64,000 bases of DNA. Source: Kondoa malvinella (Eukaryota > Basidiomycota > Agaricostilbomycetes > Agaricostilbales > Kondoaceae). The stretch lies in NCBI GenBank assembly GCA_039545315.1, contig BCIM01000006.1, forward strand, positions 1 through 64,000, written 5' to 3'. The notes beneath the pieces were generated by a model. The model was not told where the DNA came from. It saw only the letters and a list, made by a program, of their open reading frames with translations, and made no database searches. Position 1 is the first letter of the stretch; the number at the start of each line of letters is the position of its first letter. A program made the translations under genes and the position numbers. Below are positions 50,601 through 62,287 of this stretch, piece after piece.

Positions 50601-51661
50601 ATCTGTTCTGTTGAACATGCGTGGCAAGGTCGACTCAGTGAGCTAGCTTGGTATCGCTTTGAACGTGCTCTGACTATTGTATAGGCTGTTCCAGTGATCA
50701 TGCAGCGAGCGCTCTCGGTCATCACTCGCACCGATACGGAAGTCGAACCCATCATCACTTCCTCTCTATACTTGCACTCTCTCGAGCTCGTAGTCAACAC
50801 GCTATTCTATAACTCAACACTCGCGCTGTCTCTTCTGAACTCGCAAGGGCAGACTGCAGCTTTCTTCCAAAAATGGTTCGCTAAAATAGGTCAATTCAAG
50901 AGAGTGCATGATCGCAAGCTCGGCATCATGGCTATAGCAAGTTTGCTTCAGACTATTCCTAGCTCCTCTAGCAATATGGGCTCCGAAGCTGTGCATCTTT
51001 TGCAAGGCGCGCTGAGTCTTTTCAAGGATCTTCCTAAAGCTGCAGCAGCTAGAGCCGAGCTGGAGAAGGAGTACAACGGCGATGACGACAGTGACTTCGA
51101 GGATGAGCTGGGCGAAAACGCTGGCGGCGTCGAAGAGGACGAACTCGATCAGACAGGTTCGTTATCCCTATGCTAGCGTTATCAGAGCTGATCGGGACAG
51201 TAGAAGACGATGCGGATGTCGAGAATGACGAGGATGCTGCTTATATGGAATTCCTGCAGTCAAAGATAGTGAGTCGTATACTCTTACCAGCGGCCAAAGC
51301 TGAGCAAGTGTTTCAAAGGCGGAGAAGATTGCCGGCAACAAAGCTCGATTAGATGTGGAAGGCTCGGACGACGGCTTGTCAGAGGCCACCGATGACTGGG
51401 AAGAGGAAGTGTTATTCACAAGCCCTTTGGACGATCTCGACGTATATCAGGAGTTTTCACAGATGCTGCAGCGTAAGCTTTTACTTGCACTGGCCTGTCT
51501 GGTGCTCAATCGGTCCCATAGAGCTGGAGGCAAATTATCCACAATTTGCGCAGCACTTGTTGTCAAGCTTGGACGAGGCATCACGGAACGCGGTCTTACA
51601 GATCAACCAAGTGGCGCAAGCAGGAGGTGAAAAGAGGTTAACGCTGCAGGCAGCTTCCTGA
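47696..51661 (+). CDS. Importin-7/8-type karyopherin (Sxm1/Nmd5 family)
   Basis: A HEAT-repeat importin-beta of the importin-7/8 group (yeast Sxm1 and Nmd5), which carries ribosomal proteins, histones and other cargo into the nucleus with Ran. The ATG (47696-47698) gives MDHSVLIQLFDATFNPDAAI and RKSAEQELRK, the Ran-binding N-terminal repeat. Next come LLSAVLQIISSEQYSIGTRQ, AAAVFFKNRTTKAW, VKVAMGAVIVCDFPEQWPEL, the family hallmarks HFLFPFLCPDDEEVAEFEDD and PVEYIRLYVSDFRADYYQR, FFLHYVVPEFKS, MTEMLKLGNEVDIDALVD, EMYDDIFDLVDSLTFHQKAI and an acidic loop (DDDSDFEDELGEN). The C-terminus FAQHLLSSLDEASRNAVLQI ends QAAS with TGA 51659-51661. More than a dozen introns. It is convergent with UFD2, 32 nt between stops. 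Confidence 0.92.
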
Positions 51662-51693
51662 AAACGGCGACTATTTATACATCTTTGTAATCG

Positions 51694-54600
51694 TTACACG
51701 GGATCAATCTCCATACCGGATGCAGCACTATTGGCCTCCGTGCGCTTCGACTTCCGTTCTGCTAAGAAGGCGTCAATCTGACTCTTGAGCTCGACGTCTG
51801 GCAAACACTCTTCGATGGTCAGAGGAGTCGAGGTGAAGGGGCAGCGAGGATCTGTACATTGATTAATTGCTGCTGTTCAAGCATGCCCCAGAACATACCT
51901 GAAAGCAGATGTTGCACGATACTTGATCGATCGATAGACTGCTTGGCCTTCGGTAGCATGACGGGATCTCGCATTAGAGCATACGTGAGTGGGTCTGGCA
52001 GAAAGAGTCAATGCTTGTTCCCCCCCAAAAGATGTTCTGCACTGACCCAAGAATTCATCAGGCACTTCTCCCGCTTCCTCGTCTGCAATATCATCCGCGC
52101 GAATCTTCTCGACCTTTTCTATCAGACTTCGTAACTTGGCTATCTCATCTTCAGTCTTCATAGCGGTCCTGCGAGCAATGTTTTCCGCTTTGTCGAAGAG
52201 CTCCTTGCTATAACTTCGGCCCTCACGAGCGATGGCTTCATGAAAGTCTGCCAGATCGGCCAGATTGAGGTAGATGGAAAGAACATCGCTGAGCAGAAGC
52301 TTAGGCTGCCATTTGTAGTCTTGCATGTTATCCACCTTGAGGTCTTGACTTTGCGGTCCGGCAAGCAGATTGACGTTGTAATTCAACATGGCCGCGAGTC
52401 GATCGACAATTTCAGGCCGGGCGAAAGGTTTGCTGGTTTCTTCGGTAAGCAATTTGAGCAGGCGAACAGTCTCGTTACAGAGATTGATGTCCATCTTGGC
52501 GGTTCTCTCAGCTTGCTTGAGCTCGGATTCTCTGTCCTTCTTCTGCTCGGCATCCAGCGCGTTCCATGCAGCAACATCTTGCTTGAGTCGCTGTATGGTG
52601 CGGATCTTCTGCAGATTAGTGAGAGATTCGTCGAGCAGGTAGGTGGTATCGTTGATGAGAAGATTGATGAAGCGGACAAATTGATCAACCCGGTCGGCCT
52701 CGCGGCGCAAAGCTTCACGATGTGTTGGGTTAGTCCACATGACTCGGAAGATCATCGCAATGTAGTAACGGATGTTGACTGTCAGCGTTATTCAGTCTGT
52801 TACTCTTGTCGTCGTATCAGTCAGCACTTACATTTATCGCTGAAACACAAACGTCCATCAGCAATCTATAGCTAGAGATGGAATGTGACTCACTAGAATT
52901 GGGTATGATGACCTGTAGTCTCAATGTCTACCCATGGTCGTCAGCGCAATGCATCATGCAACAGGTTCCTGACATACCGACATAGATACGCATGAGAGCA
53001 GGCATGAGGTATTTCAAAGCAAGAGGATGGGTATTGATGACATCGCCCAGAGCGCCTTGGGTATTGTCTCTCGAGCGTCTGGTATTGTAGAACAGGATTT
53101 CGACAAATTTGCCTTTGATATAAGGGTTCTTGAGGTAAGGCGTGGAGAGGAAGACGATCATGAACGTCAGCAGGTCATGCAAAGGCTGTTGCGCCAGAAG
53201 TTGAGGGTGCATTCTGCTCATATGGCTTCAGTGAATCCAAACGAAGAGCGACTGCTTTTGCTTTACCTCGAGATAGTCTGAAAGAAGCCAATGACATCCT
53301 CGAACAGGAACTCGGGAAGCATATTGAACGCTTCGGGTGCTTCTTCCGGCAAAGGCAAGACGATAGGCGTTTGTGGATGCTTGCCAACAGGGTCGACAGC
53401 TCGGACCAGCCAAGTCATCAAGAAGTTGGAAAAGCCGACTTGAAGCGAAACAAAAGCCGGATCAAGCAGATGCGTCTGGATCGCATACATCTCTCCTTCG
53501 AAGCGGTCCTTGTCCTTCTTCATCTTGGTCAGCTGCGCGCGCATCTGAGCTTCCTGTGGGCCCTGTCAAGCATATCAGCAATCAACCAATGAAGACGATT
53601 CGGAACGACTCACCCCGACCCACGATTGATCGGCCTCGATCTCACGGATATGGTCACTATAGTCATGGAATCTCCTGTTGAGCTTTTCGAAGCTGTTGGC
53701 AGCTGGCATGTAGCCAAGGTGCAATGACCACGCGCATAAGAAGAAGACTTCAGAGATGAAGTTTGGTGCACCAGCAGCTGAATATAGCCCGAGTCAGTAT
53801 GCGGACAGATAGCCTGCGAACAACTGACATCCAGCGGGCGACTTCTCAGCGTACGCAAGCCACTCTTGCTTCGTAGCGTGCACTTTAGTCTCTTCGGCCA
53901 TATCGATGCGATTAGATTTGCGGAAGTAGTCGATGTCGACTTTGTCAATCTGGTAGAGCACAGATCAGCACAGCTTTACATGAGATGGACTGTGCGAACC
54001 TTTGAGTACTGTGCATCAATGAAAGGCGTAGCGAGGTTCAGCAAAATAGACTGCAAGTTGACCATAAAGCTGTCGCTAGCGACTGATCGCGAGTCGACCT
54101 GTGTGCCGATTAGCACCAATAGACTCTTTTCTGCTGGTCCGCATACCTGCATGCCGCTTCTTCTCACGTTCATGCCGAGAGCTTTGGCAAAGTACTGCAA
54201 GACAGCCTCTCTGGCAGCTGGAGAAGCGCGAACGATATTGTTGAACATGCCGAGCAATATCTCTTGATGGCTTTTGATGCTCGCGCGTAACGTATTCATT
54301 GACGAATCAAGGTTCTGCGGAGAGGTTTCTGAGGGAAGCGGAAACCATGTTCTGGCTACATCCGGCTGAACGACGCATGTATTAGTATATGATTAATAAG
54401 TGTGAAAGCAGAGCGTACGAAACGATCAGGGAAACAGCCTAGTCTGATGATAGGACCGAGGAAGCTAGCGAGCTCAAACAGAGCCACATGCGTATTCGGA
54501 CTCCATTCTGGTAGTTCTGTCATCATTGCAGCAAGAGGCTTCATGTCGGTCAAGCCAGCCAATGCTCGGACAGGGTCTTGCCAATCCATTGCGCTCATTG

Positions 54601-55859
54601 TCAAATTGCGCTTTTGTATTTCGCCTGCCATGCCGCTGACAGTCGGACCGAGTACTTCTGTAAGAGAGTTCTCGTCTGGGAACTCGGCTGAAGGAGTGAA
54701 GCGTTTGCAGAGATCGCTCAGGAACGAGTTGAGGAGGTTTGGCGGGATGACGGAAGATGGAGACTGAGTAGAAGCAGAGAGGATGATAGGGACAAGCTCT
54801 TGAGCGCCGAGAGGTTTGCTATATTTCGGATAAGCGGTGTGGTGATCGATGGCCTATAACGGCTTACCCTTCAGGCTGAGGAAACATTGAAGGCTCTTGC
54901 AGGTTTAGACCAGTATACGAGATGATCAAGCTCCTGATTGATTCGAGCGCGGCAAGACGGCGAGCAAGTTCTTGCTGATCCGCGTTCTGTGAAAGGTCTT
55001 GAGCGAGGCTCGCAATGTGATGGCCGACGCTGACCTTTCGACTGATGATCTTTGACCTCTCTGTCCAACATTGTCTCCAGCAGCCCGTTAGATACTCGAA
55101 AGCAGTTTGCTGCGGTGGAAGACCAGCTAGAACGGTTAGATGCTCTGGATCATCGGATGAATTGGTGGGATCGAGAGACAACCGGGCTATAAGCAGACGA
55201 TCTGTGATGGCATTCGATAGCGTGGTGGAGGCTGTAGAACCGTATGAACAGCTGTGCAAGCCTGCTACTATCTGGGGCTTACCATTTTCTTCCTGAAGCT
55301 CTTCTAGCAGTGACTTGAGCCATACGAGCTCCCAAGATGAATCTTCGGCCTTTTGGCGCTGCACCACACCTATCTGAGCCAAGACAGACTATTCTCTGGT
55401 GCTGCTAAAGCCTACATCTAGCGTGACACCCAAGATTCTGCTGATTGCAGCAGCTTCCCAATCTTCAAAGGATTCCGGAAACCGTGCAGGAGCTGCAGGT
55501 TGAGGTGGTGTGTTGGATACAGATCGAGAAGTAGAAGCAGCAGGCTGAACCTGTTGAACAGCTTGAGTGAGATTTGCTACCTCGTGCATTTCTCTTGCTG
55601 AACATACTACTGGAGGCTTTGGCTTCGGCGCAGGAGCAGGAGACACAGGTTTGTTCTGCGGAGATGCTGGCGCTGGCTTAGAACTGCTGGCCTCCGAGCT
55701 TGAGGCAGCTGCACTGGATGACGAGGACGACTGTAACTTTGCCAGTCGCTTCAGTCGAATCTGCGTTTACGCGTCACATGGGCATATCAGAGCAGTTCTT
55801 TTTAAGCTGCTCAGATCATGTATCACCTTGTCAGCTTCGGAAATTGGTGTGTCGCTCAT
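51694..55859 (-). CDS. UFD2: UFD2, U-box E4 ubiquitin chain elongation factor
   Basis: Ufd2 is a U-box E4 ligase that extends ubiquitin chains on substrates handled with Cdc48. The ATG (55857-55859) gives MSDTPISEADK, spliced to IRLKRLAKLQ, then a S/A/P-rich disordered N-terminus. The Ufd2 core runs through FPESFEDWEAAAISRILGVT, YSKPLGAQELVPIILS-type helices and MTELPEWSPNTHVALFELAS to MFNNIVRASPAAREAVLQYF, IDAQYSKVR, LLDPAFVSLQVGFSNFLMTW, YVDALLA-type repeats, MIFRVMWTNPTHREALRREA and LLNDTTYLLDESLTNLQK. The C-terminal U-box has DPLTYALMRDPVMLPKAKQS, IDRSSIVQHLLS and DPRCPFTSTPLTIEECLPDV, ending GMEIDPV with TAA 51694-51696. It lacks the zinc ligands of RING domains, as expected. RNR1 lies upstream on the same strand, 159 nt away. 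Confidence 0.93.
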
Positions 55860-56018
55860 CTTGGTCCAAGCTGCTCATTGCCACGGAACCGTGATTAATA
55901 GTGTCAAAGTGTCACAAGACTGTCACACTACAGAGAGAACGAGGTATGCAGACAATGCAGTAGGGGAATAAATGTACAAGGGAAACCAAATCCAGCTCTA
56001 GATCCATCAAGAATCGCA

Positions 56019-59000
56019 TCAACCACTAGACAACATGTCAGCTCGAGTTGTCGGAAAGCAGAGATCAAGACTTGCCTGCACATTACGCATGCGTCTTTGT
56101 TCTCCAGACTGCACATGAGCTTTTCGGCTTCGAGGTCTTTCGCCTCTTTGCGCCTCATGGCTTCTTCAAAGGAAATCTCTTCAGTTGCAGCAGGCGATAC
56201 AGCAGCAGGTGGAAGAGTGTGGTCTTTCTGTGCAGGCTGGATAGGCGCTAAAGCTTCTCGCATTAAAGCTGGTTCCTTATCTGCCCCTGCTCCGACTTTG
56301 AATCTATCAGCTGCGTTCTCATCTCTGTGTATTGTTGAGACTCACCTCCTGACACTGCCAATTGACCAACACCGCTTGTCATGTTTTCAATTCCATCCGG
56401 TTTCACAGCCACAACTCCATTGACCTTGAGCGGTACGACAGGCTTAAGAGCAGCCGCGGCCATTGCTGCTGCTGCACTGGAGGTAGCTGCAGAGTTGGCA
56501 TCCTTTGCTTCCTTAAGCGTTTCGGCTGAAACAGTGAACTGGATAGCGCTAAAACAGACGCGAGCGTGATATTAGCAAATTGAACTTGACATTGAAGTAG
56601 CTGAAGACATACCCGACGGCTGGCTTGGTGCGGAGGTAGTACATGCCAGTCTTCAAGCCCTTCCTGGGAAGAAACAAAAAGTCAATACATGCCTCCCTAA
56701 TATAAAACCGGCATAACTACTTACTTCCACGAGAAGAAATGGCATGAAGTCAATTGCTGAAGGGTAGGGTTGGCCAAGTGAATGTTAAGACTCTGAGATT
56801 GGCAGATGAATGCACCACGGTCTGCAGACATGTCGATGATCGACTTTTGACTAATCTCCCAAACAGTCTTGTAAATGGCCTTCAATTCGGCAGGAATGTG
56901 GGGGACTATTCCAAAATCAGCTCTTGTGTCAGGCTTTCCAGTGGAAGCGCTTACTGTTCTGAATGGATCCGTGGTGAGCGATGATGAGCTGCTTGAGGTC
57001 CTCGTTCCAGAGTCCCATCGCGACCAATTCCCTAAGCAACCAAGGGTTGACAATCTGGAACTCTCCAGCCAGAACACGACGAGCGTAGATGTTTCTGTTC
57101 AAGCAAAGTCAGCCAAGCTCGACCGCGATCCAGGACCAGAGACATACGAAGTGTATGGCTCGAAGCACTCGTTGTTGCCCAAGATCTGTGAAGTACTGGC
57201 AGTTGGCATAGGTGCAACCAACAAACTGTTTCTGAGTCCAGTGTTGACGACCTTCTCCTTGAGCGAGTCCCATTCCCAGAGATCAGAAGGCGTGACACCC
57301 CAAAGATCGAACTGGAGTTGACCTTGACTTGCTGGCGAGCCTTGGAAAGTAGAGTAAGGTCCTTCCTCTACCGCAAGCTCGTTCGAAGTCTCGACAGCGG
57401 CGTGGTAGATGGTTTCAAAGATTTGCTTGTTGAGCTGTCGCGCAGGTGGAGAGTCGAAAGGTAGACGAAGAGCCATGAAAGCATCGGCGAGACCTTGGAC
57501 ACCGACACCGATAGGCCTGTGACGCATGTTGGAGTTTTCGGCTTCCTTCACTGGGTAGTAGTTGACGTCAATGATCTTGTTCAAGTTGCGAGTGACAGTC
57601 TTGGTGACGGCGTGCAGCTTCTCAAAGTCGTATGCGCCATTTCTGACAAAGCTGGGCAGAGCGATGGAAGCCAAGTTGCATACTGCGACTTCATCAGGAG
57701 CAGAGTATTCAATAATCTCGGTGCACAAGTTTGAAGACTTGATTGTGCCCAAATTCTTCTGGTTGGATTTGGCTGATAGTAAATTTCAGTTCAAGTCAGG
57801 TTGATGTGTGGTCCGAGCTCACAGTTAGCCGCATCCTTGTAAAGCATGAAAGGTCCTCCAGTCTCGATCTGGGCCTCCAAAATAGCATACCACAACTTTT
57901 GCGCCTTGACAGTCTTCTTGGCACGACCTTCCTTCTCGTACCGTTCAAACAAGTCTTCAAACTCTTGCGAGTGTACTTCAGCAAGACCAGGTGCTTCAGC
58001 AGGGCAGAAGAGCGACCAGTCGGCATTCTGTTCGACTCGCTTCATGAAGAGATCTGGAATCCACAAAGCGTAGAACAGGTCACGAGCTCGAACTTCTTCC
58101 TTGCCGTGGTTCTTGCGAAGGTCAATGAACTCGAAGATGTCGGCGTGCCCTGGAGATTGCACTTGTGTATAAGCAGGTAATCCTGCTAAAACCAAGAACA
58201 ACTTACATGGTTCGGCATAGATGGCAAAAGCACCAGGTCGCTTGTTTCCACCTTGGTCGACATAGCGTGCAGTGTTGTTGTAGACTCTCAGCATAGGAAC
58301 AATGCCGTTTGAATAACCGTTGGTACCAGCAATGTAGGAGCCGGTCGCACGGATGTTGTGGATAGACAGACCGATACCGCCAGCGGTCTTTGAGATCTGA
58401 GCGCACGTCTTTAGTGTGTCGTAGATGCCTTCGATAGAGTCATCCTTCATGCAGACCAGGAAACAGGAGGAAAGTTGTGGGTGTGGTGTACCGGCGTTGA
58501 ATAGAGTTGGCGAAGCGTGAGTGAAATAGCGTTCGCTCATCTGTCAATCGGAACATTAGCTCAAAGGTCACCGAGGAGCGGAGTGAGCAGTGCAACTGAC
58601 TAAGTTGTAAGACTCGATGGCAGCATCAATGTTTTTACCGTGAATGCCGATAGCAACACGCATAAGCATGTGTTGCGGGCGTTCAGCGACTTTGCCATTG
58701 ATGCGAAGCAAGTAGGATCGCTCAAGTGTCTTGTAGCCGAAGTAGCTCTGCAGTTAGGCGTGAGAAATAAGTTGGACTCATCAGTCGATCAACGCACGTA
58801 GGTGAAGTCTCGGTCGTAGATGACAGCAGAGTTGAGCCTTTCCGCGTTGTCGCGAATGATTTCATAAGTCTCTTTAGCAATCATGGAAGAAGCTTTGCCG
58901 TTCTTGGGGTTGCTATTCACCTTGCGTCAGTTGTTTTCGCTTTCGGAAAAGGAAGACGGACACATAGGTGTACAAGTCTTCCACGACAACGGAGAAAGTC

Positions 59001-59620
59001 TTCTTGGTCTCTTTGTGCAAGTTGCTGATGGCGATACGAGCTGCAAGAATGGCATAGTCCGGGTGGGTAGTGGTCAGATAAGCAGCGGTCTAACAATCTC
59101 ATTGGTCAATGCTTCTAACGGAATTTGGCAGAAGTGACTAACCTCAGCAGCCAAGTTGTCGAGTCTTGTGTCCAGTCAGTCTGGTGCGTCATCGCTAAAT
59201 TTTCTGAAGCTCACTCAATCGTTGTAACGCCAGCTAGAAATGTTGCAAGATGAGTAATCTTTTATTTTGACATGCCCAAACGCGAAGACTGACCATATAC
59301 ACCGTTGATGACCTTCTTGGTGACCTGTAGAGCAGCACAAAGGTAAGGAAACGCGTCTCAATGACTTGTAATGAAAACCGCATGACGCGCCTCTATTGGG
59401 TCAACTCTTTCTGGATCCAAGCCATCTAGAGCATTCGATCAGCTGCGGCCTTGATATAATAGCGGGCAGCAAGGCTTACAACATAATTTGCGTAGTCTGG
59501 CGGTAATCTTGTCAAAGGCGACTAGATATGCGTATTTTCAATGCTTAGGAACGCGTCTCGCAAGAGGCAGAGCAGCGCACCGAGTTCCTTCCTACCATCT
59601 CTCTTGAAAACGAATGACAT
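56019..59620 (-). CDS. RNR1: RNR1, large subunit of class I ribonucleotide reductase
   Basis: Rnr1 reduces ribonucleoside diphosphates to deoxyribonucleotides with the Rnr2/Rnr4-type small subunit. The ATG (59618-59620) gives [13 protein letters not shown], and intron 1 (59522-59580) joins [15 protein letters not shown], the ATP-cone that senses ATP/dATP. Next are [116 protein letters not shown] (active-site Cys and Glu), [20 protein letters not shown] and [20 protein letters not shown]. The C-terminal tail [12 protein letters not shown] carries the redox cysteines; a GC-AG intron (56026-56075) then adds SG and TGA 56019-56021. The length and order fit eukaryotic R1 proteins. Upstream ACGCGT sites suggest G1/S control. 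Confidence 0.96.
56026..56075 (-). other. GC-AG intron before a 7-nt last coding exon of RNR1
   Basis: On the minus strand the exon ends GTAATGTGCAG and the intron begins GCAAGT and ends TGTCTAG (50 nt, with a ctgac branch-like site). Splicing gives CVMC-S-G and TGA, the expected R1 ending. Without it the protein would read on for about 30 unrelated residues. Confidence 0.75.
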
Positions 59621-59676
59621 GACGAAAGGCTGAGAGGAAGTAAAGTGGTAGAGTGAATGTAAGAAGAAATTCCAAG

Positions 59677-59682
59677 ACGCGT
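59677..59682. promoter_or_regulatory. MCB-type ACGCGT upstream of RNR1
   Basis: ACGCGT lies 57 nt before the RNR1 start, in the 388-nt gap (59621-60008) that also holds the 3' UTR of the cold-shock gene. Two more copies lie in RNR1 introns (59551-59556 in intron 1, and 59351-59356). MBF-type factors use this word at RNR1/cdc22 in other fungi. Nothing coding is seen in the gap. Confidence 0.55.
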
Positions 59683-60008
59683 CCAAAAGGGAGACGTGTG
59701 GCAACTGCGGGGAGACAACAAGATGACTGAACAGACAGACAAGAAGCTAATGGCGCAATGCCAGATCAGCAGCAATGACAGACAAGTGTCTTCAAGTAAA
59801 CGGAATGAAAATTTCATGCATGCAATAAAAAGGTGAGCAACACAACCTGGATACAACGTGCGACCTTGCTGCAACCTGCTACCCTCTACCGGCTGGTCCC
59901 AACAGAATCGCAGGAAAACCAAAAAAAAGCCAACAAATGTAAAAAGGGTATGCGCCGATGTTGAAGATGAAAAACTTGTCTATACGATGAGCGATGCGAT
60001 GGAGAGAA

Positions 60009-61345
60009 TTAGTTGCCGGAAGAGTATAGCAGATTGCTGCCAAAGAATGCTGAAGAGCCATTGCTGTTGTTATTGATGCCTCCAGCATTGTCAGAGTTGC
60101 CTTGCCCTTGAGGACCGCCCGGATTGTTGAAGCCAAATTGAGCTCCATCTTCTTGCCCTTGGCCTTGCTGCCCTAAACCAAGACCAGATCCAAAGCCTCC
60201 AAAGTTTGATCCGCCAGCTCCGCCCGGGAAACCGCCTCGACTTCCACTTTGTGACATTTGTTGCGTTGGGCTGCCCATACCATTGCCGAAAGGATTCTGA
60301 CCAGGTTGTTGAGGTTGCGCAAAGTTGCCCATCGTGCTTGCCATTCCGCCTACAGGACCGAAGGAGCCAGATGAAGGTTGGCCATAAGCACCGGGAGGTC
60401 CTTGAGGCATCATTGCGCCTTGCCGTCCGCCTTGGAATTGACCACTGCCCATCTGAGGAGAGAATTGCTGCTGACCCATTTGTCCTTGCATCATGCCATA
60501 TTGACCTTGCTGTCCGGGGTGCATGCCAGACGGAACATAGAGGACATGCGACGTATAGGGTGAAGCTGCATACATAGCGCCAGGATGTTGTTGGACGTAT
60601 GGATCCATTCCATAAGGTGCATCTGTAAGCGGACATAAACTCTTAGTTGATACCGCTAGGCGCAAAATAACGCACGCATAAGAGGAGCGAACTGCATGAA
60701 CTGTTGCTTTCCACCAGGGCCGCCTCGTCCATCGTTCATGTATCCCTGCAACATCAATCAGCGATGGAGGCATGTCGTAATGAGCTGACTGACTTTTGGA
60801 TCGCCCATCACCGCTCGTCCACCTGGTCCAGTCACATTCGCCGCTTGAAATCCTTTTGGTCCAGTCGTCACTTCGTATTCTACTTCCTCGCCCTAGCAAA
60901 CGTGATCTGACCATGTCACAAACGCGACCATTCATAAACCTACCTCAGCCAAACTCCTGAACCCATTTTTGCTTTGGATAGATGTGAAATGTACAAAGAC
61001 TGTACGGCAGTTACACCACCCACGATGAGAACTAGCTCATATGAACAGTCAGCTGCGTACCTTCTTGGCCGCCCAATTCCTCCGCCTTGTTGTCGAGCAG
61101 GAACCCAAAACCCTTTTGCGAATTAAAGAATTTGCACACACCGCGTCGAAGCTGCGCGCCAGAAGAAGAACGTCCATCTATGTTCGCAACAAGATGACGT
61201 AAATCTTCTCGTACGATCTGTGTATGGGCGCTAACATACCGTTGTTCATCCCCATTTGTTGGTTCATGCCTTGAGAAGGACCTTCGTTGTTGAAATTAGC
61301 GGGGGAGTTGGAGCCCGAGCCAGGTTGTCCGTATGGGTTGGCCAT
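60009..61345 (-). CDS. Cold-shock-domain RNA-binding protein with Gly/Gln-rich tail
   Basis: A cold-shock domain (CSD) protein, a nucleic-acid-binding OB fold related to Y-box proteins and usually a regulator of mRNA stability or translation. The ATG (61343-61345) gives MANPYGQPGSGSNSPANFNN, a disordered N-terminus. The domain is spread over several exons: RRGVCKFFNSQKGFGFLLDN (RNP1-like KGFGF), VFVHFTSIQSKNGFRSLAEG (RNP2-like VFVHF) and VEYEVTTGPKGFQAANVTGP. The C-terminal 230 residues are rich in G, Q, M, P, S and N (GQQGQYGMMQGQMGQQQF, FGGFGSGLGLGQQGQ) and end LLYSSGN with TAA 60009-60011. Such tails often drive condensate formation, which is inference. An insertion (LDNKAEELGGQE) sits between the two RNP motifs. 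Confidence 0.88.
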
Positions 61346-62287
61346 TATCGCACTCTGTTTACGCGAGAACATTCCGCTCAGCTTGTCAAGCAGTCGTAGA
61401 GCGTTGCAGCTTACGTATCAGAGGTCTAGTAGCTTGACAGGTCTAGTGATGCGCTGATGATGTTTTGGGCTGTTTGGTATGAAAGTGAATGCTTGACTGC
61501 GTTGGAATACCTGTCCATCGATAAAGGATCAGCATGATTCAGTTTTTAGATAGTCTCTTCAGGCATTAGAAGGTTTTGACAAGCTTAATCAAAGCGTGCT
61601 CGAAATTGACATGTGCACACATCCGAGCGAAACGAGACGCAATTGTCGTACGAAGCTTGCTAAGCAGAGCGACGAAATGACTCACGTTGACACAGAAAAG
61701 TGAATATTTATGCAACCTCACAGACAAGACACACAAGCGAGCCAAAGGGAAACGCGGGTCGAGTACTGTCGGAAATTGACGAAAGCACTGCGAGAACCCG
61801 ACTGATAGCCCTATCACAGAAGACACCACAGGCACTGAGACAGAGAGAGAAGAGCACTGCTATGTAGTCACAGGCGCTCAGAGAGAAAGTGGAAGATGCT
61901 GTCCAAGCCAAGGCGTCGACTTCTCCCGGGTGCTCACAAGCTCGTCACAGCTTTGCCATGTGTTTAATAGCTAAACAGTCGGTATAATCTCCATGTGCTA
62001 TACAAGTCTGCTACAAGCCAGTCGCCTTTAATGTCTGTTCTCAACCTCGGGTGAAATAGCCTTAAATGACGATCACAAAGCATGCACTAGAAGGCAATAG
62101 AAGACATCAGGACGTAAGAAGCGAGTTCTGCGTATAGAAGGTCAGGAGAACTTACAGACTGGGCGCACTGTCCATCTTGGTGCGGATGACGCGTTTGTGC
62201 TATTCCGACGGCGTCAAAAGCAAGACCTAGAGACGCTTGCATGAGCATTTGAGCGAGGACACAGTAACGAAGCGCACCTTTGCAACC
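61346..62287. other. Long gap upstream of the cold-shock gene
   Basis: About 940 nt between the cold-shock gene start and the stop of the YggS-type gene (both minus strand). A GC-balanced stretch at 61566-61910 has an ORF of 89 codons on the minus strand without motifs. A long 5' leader, possibly with an intron (acceptor-like sites near 61410), would fit a regulated RNA-binding protein gene, but no structure is proven. Confidence 0.35.

Noticed and set aside
57743..58180. Long + strand ORFs inside RNR1
   Set aside because: They are antisense shadows of highly conserved R1 exons.
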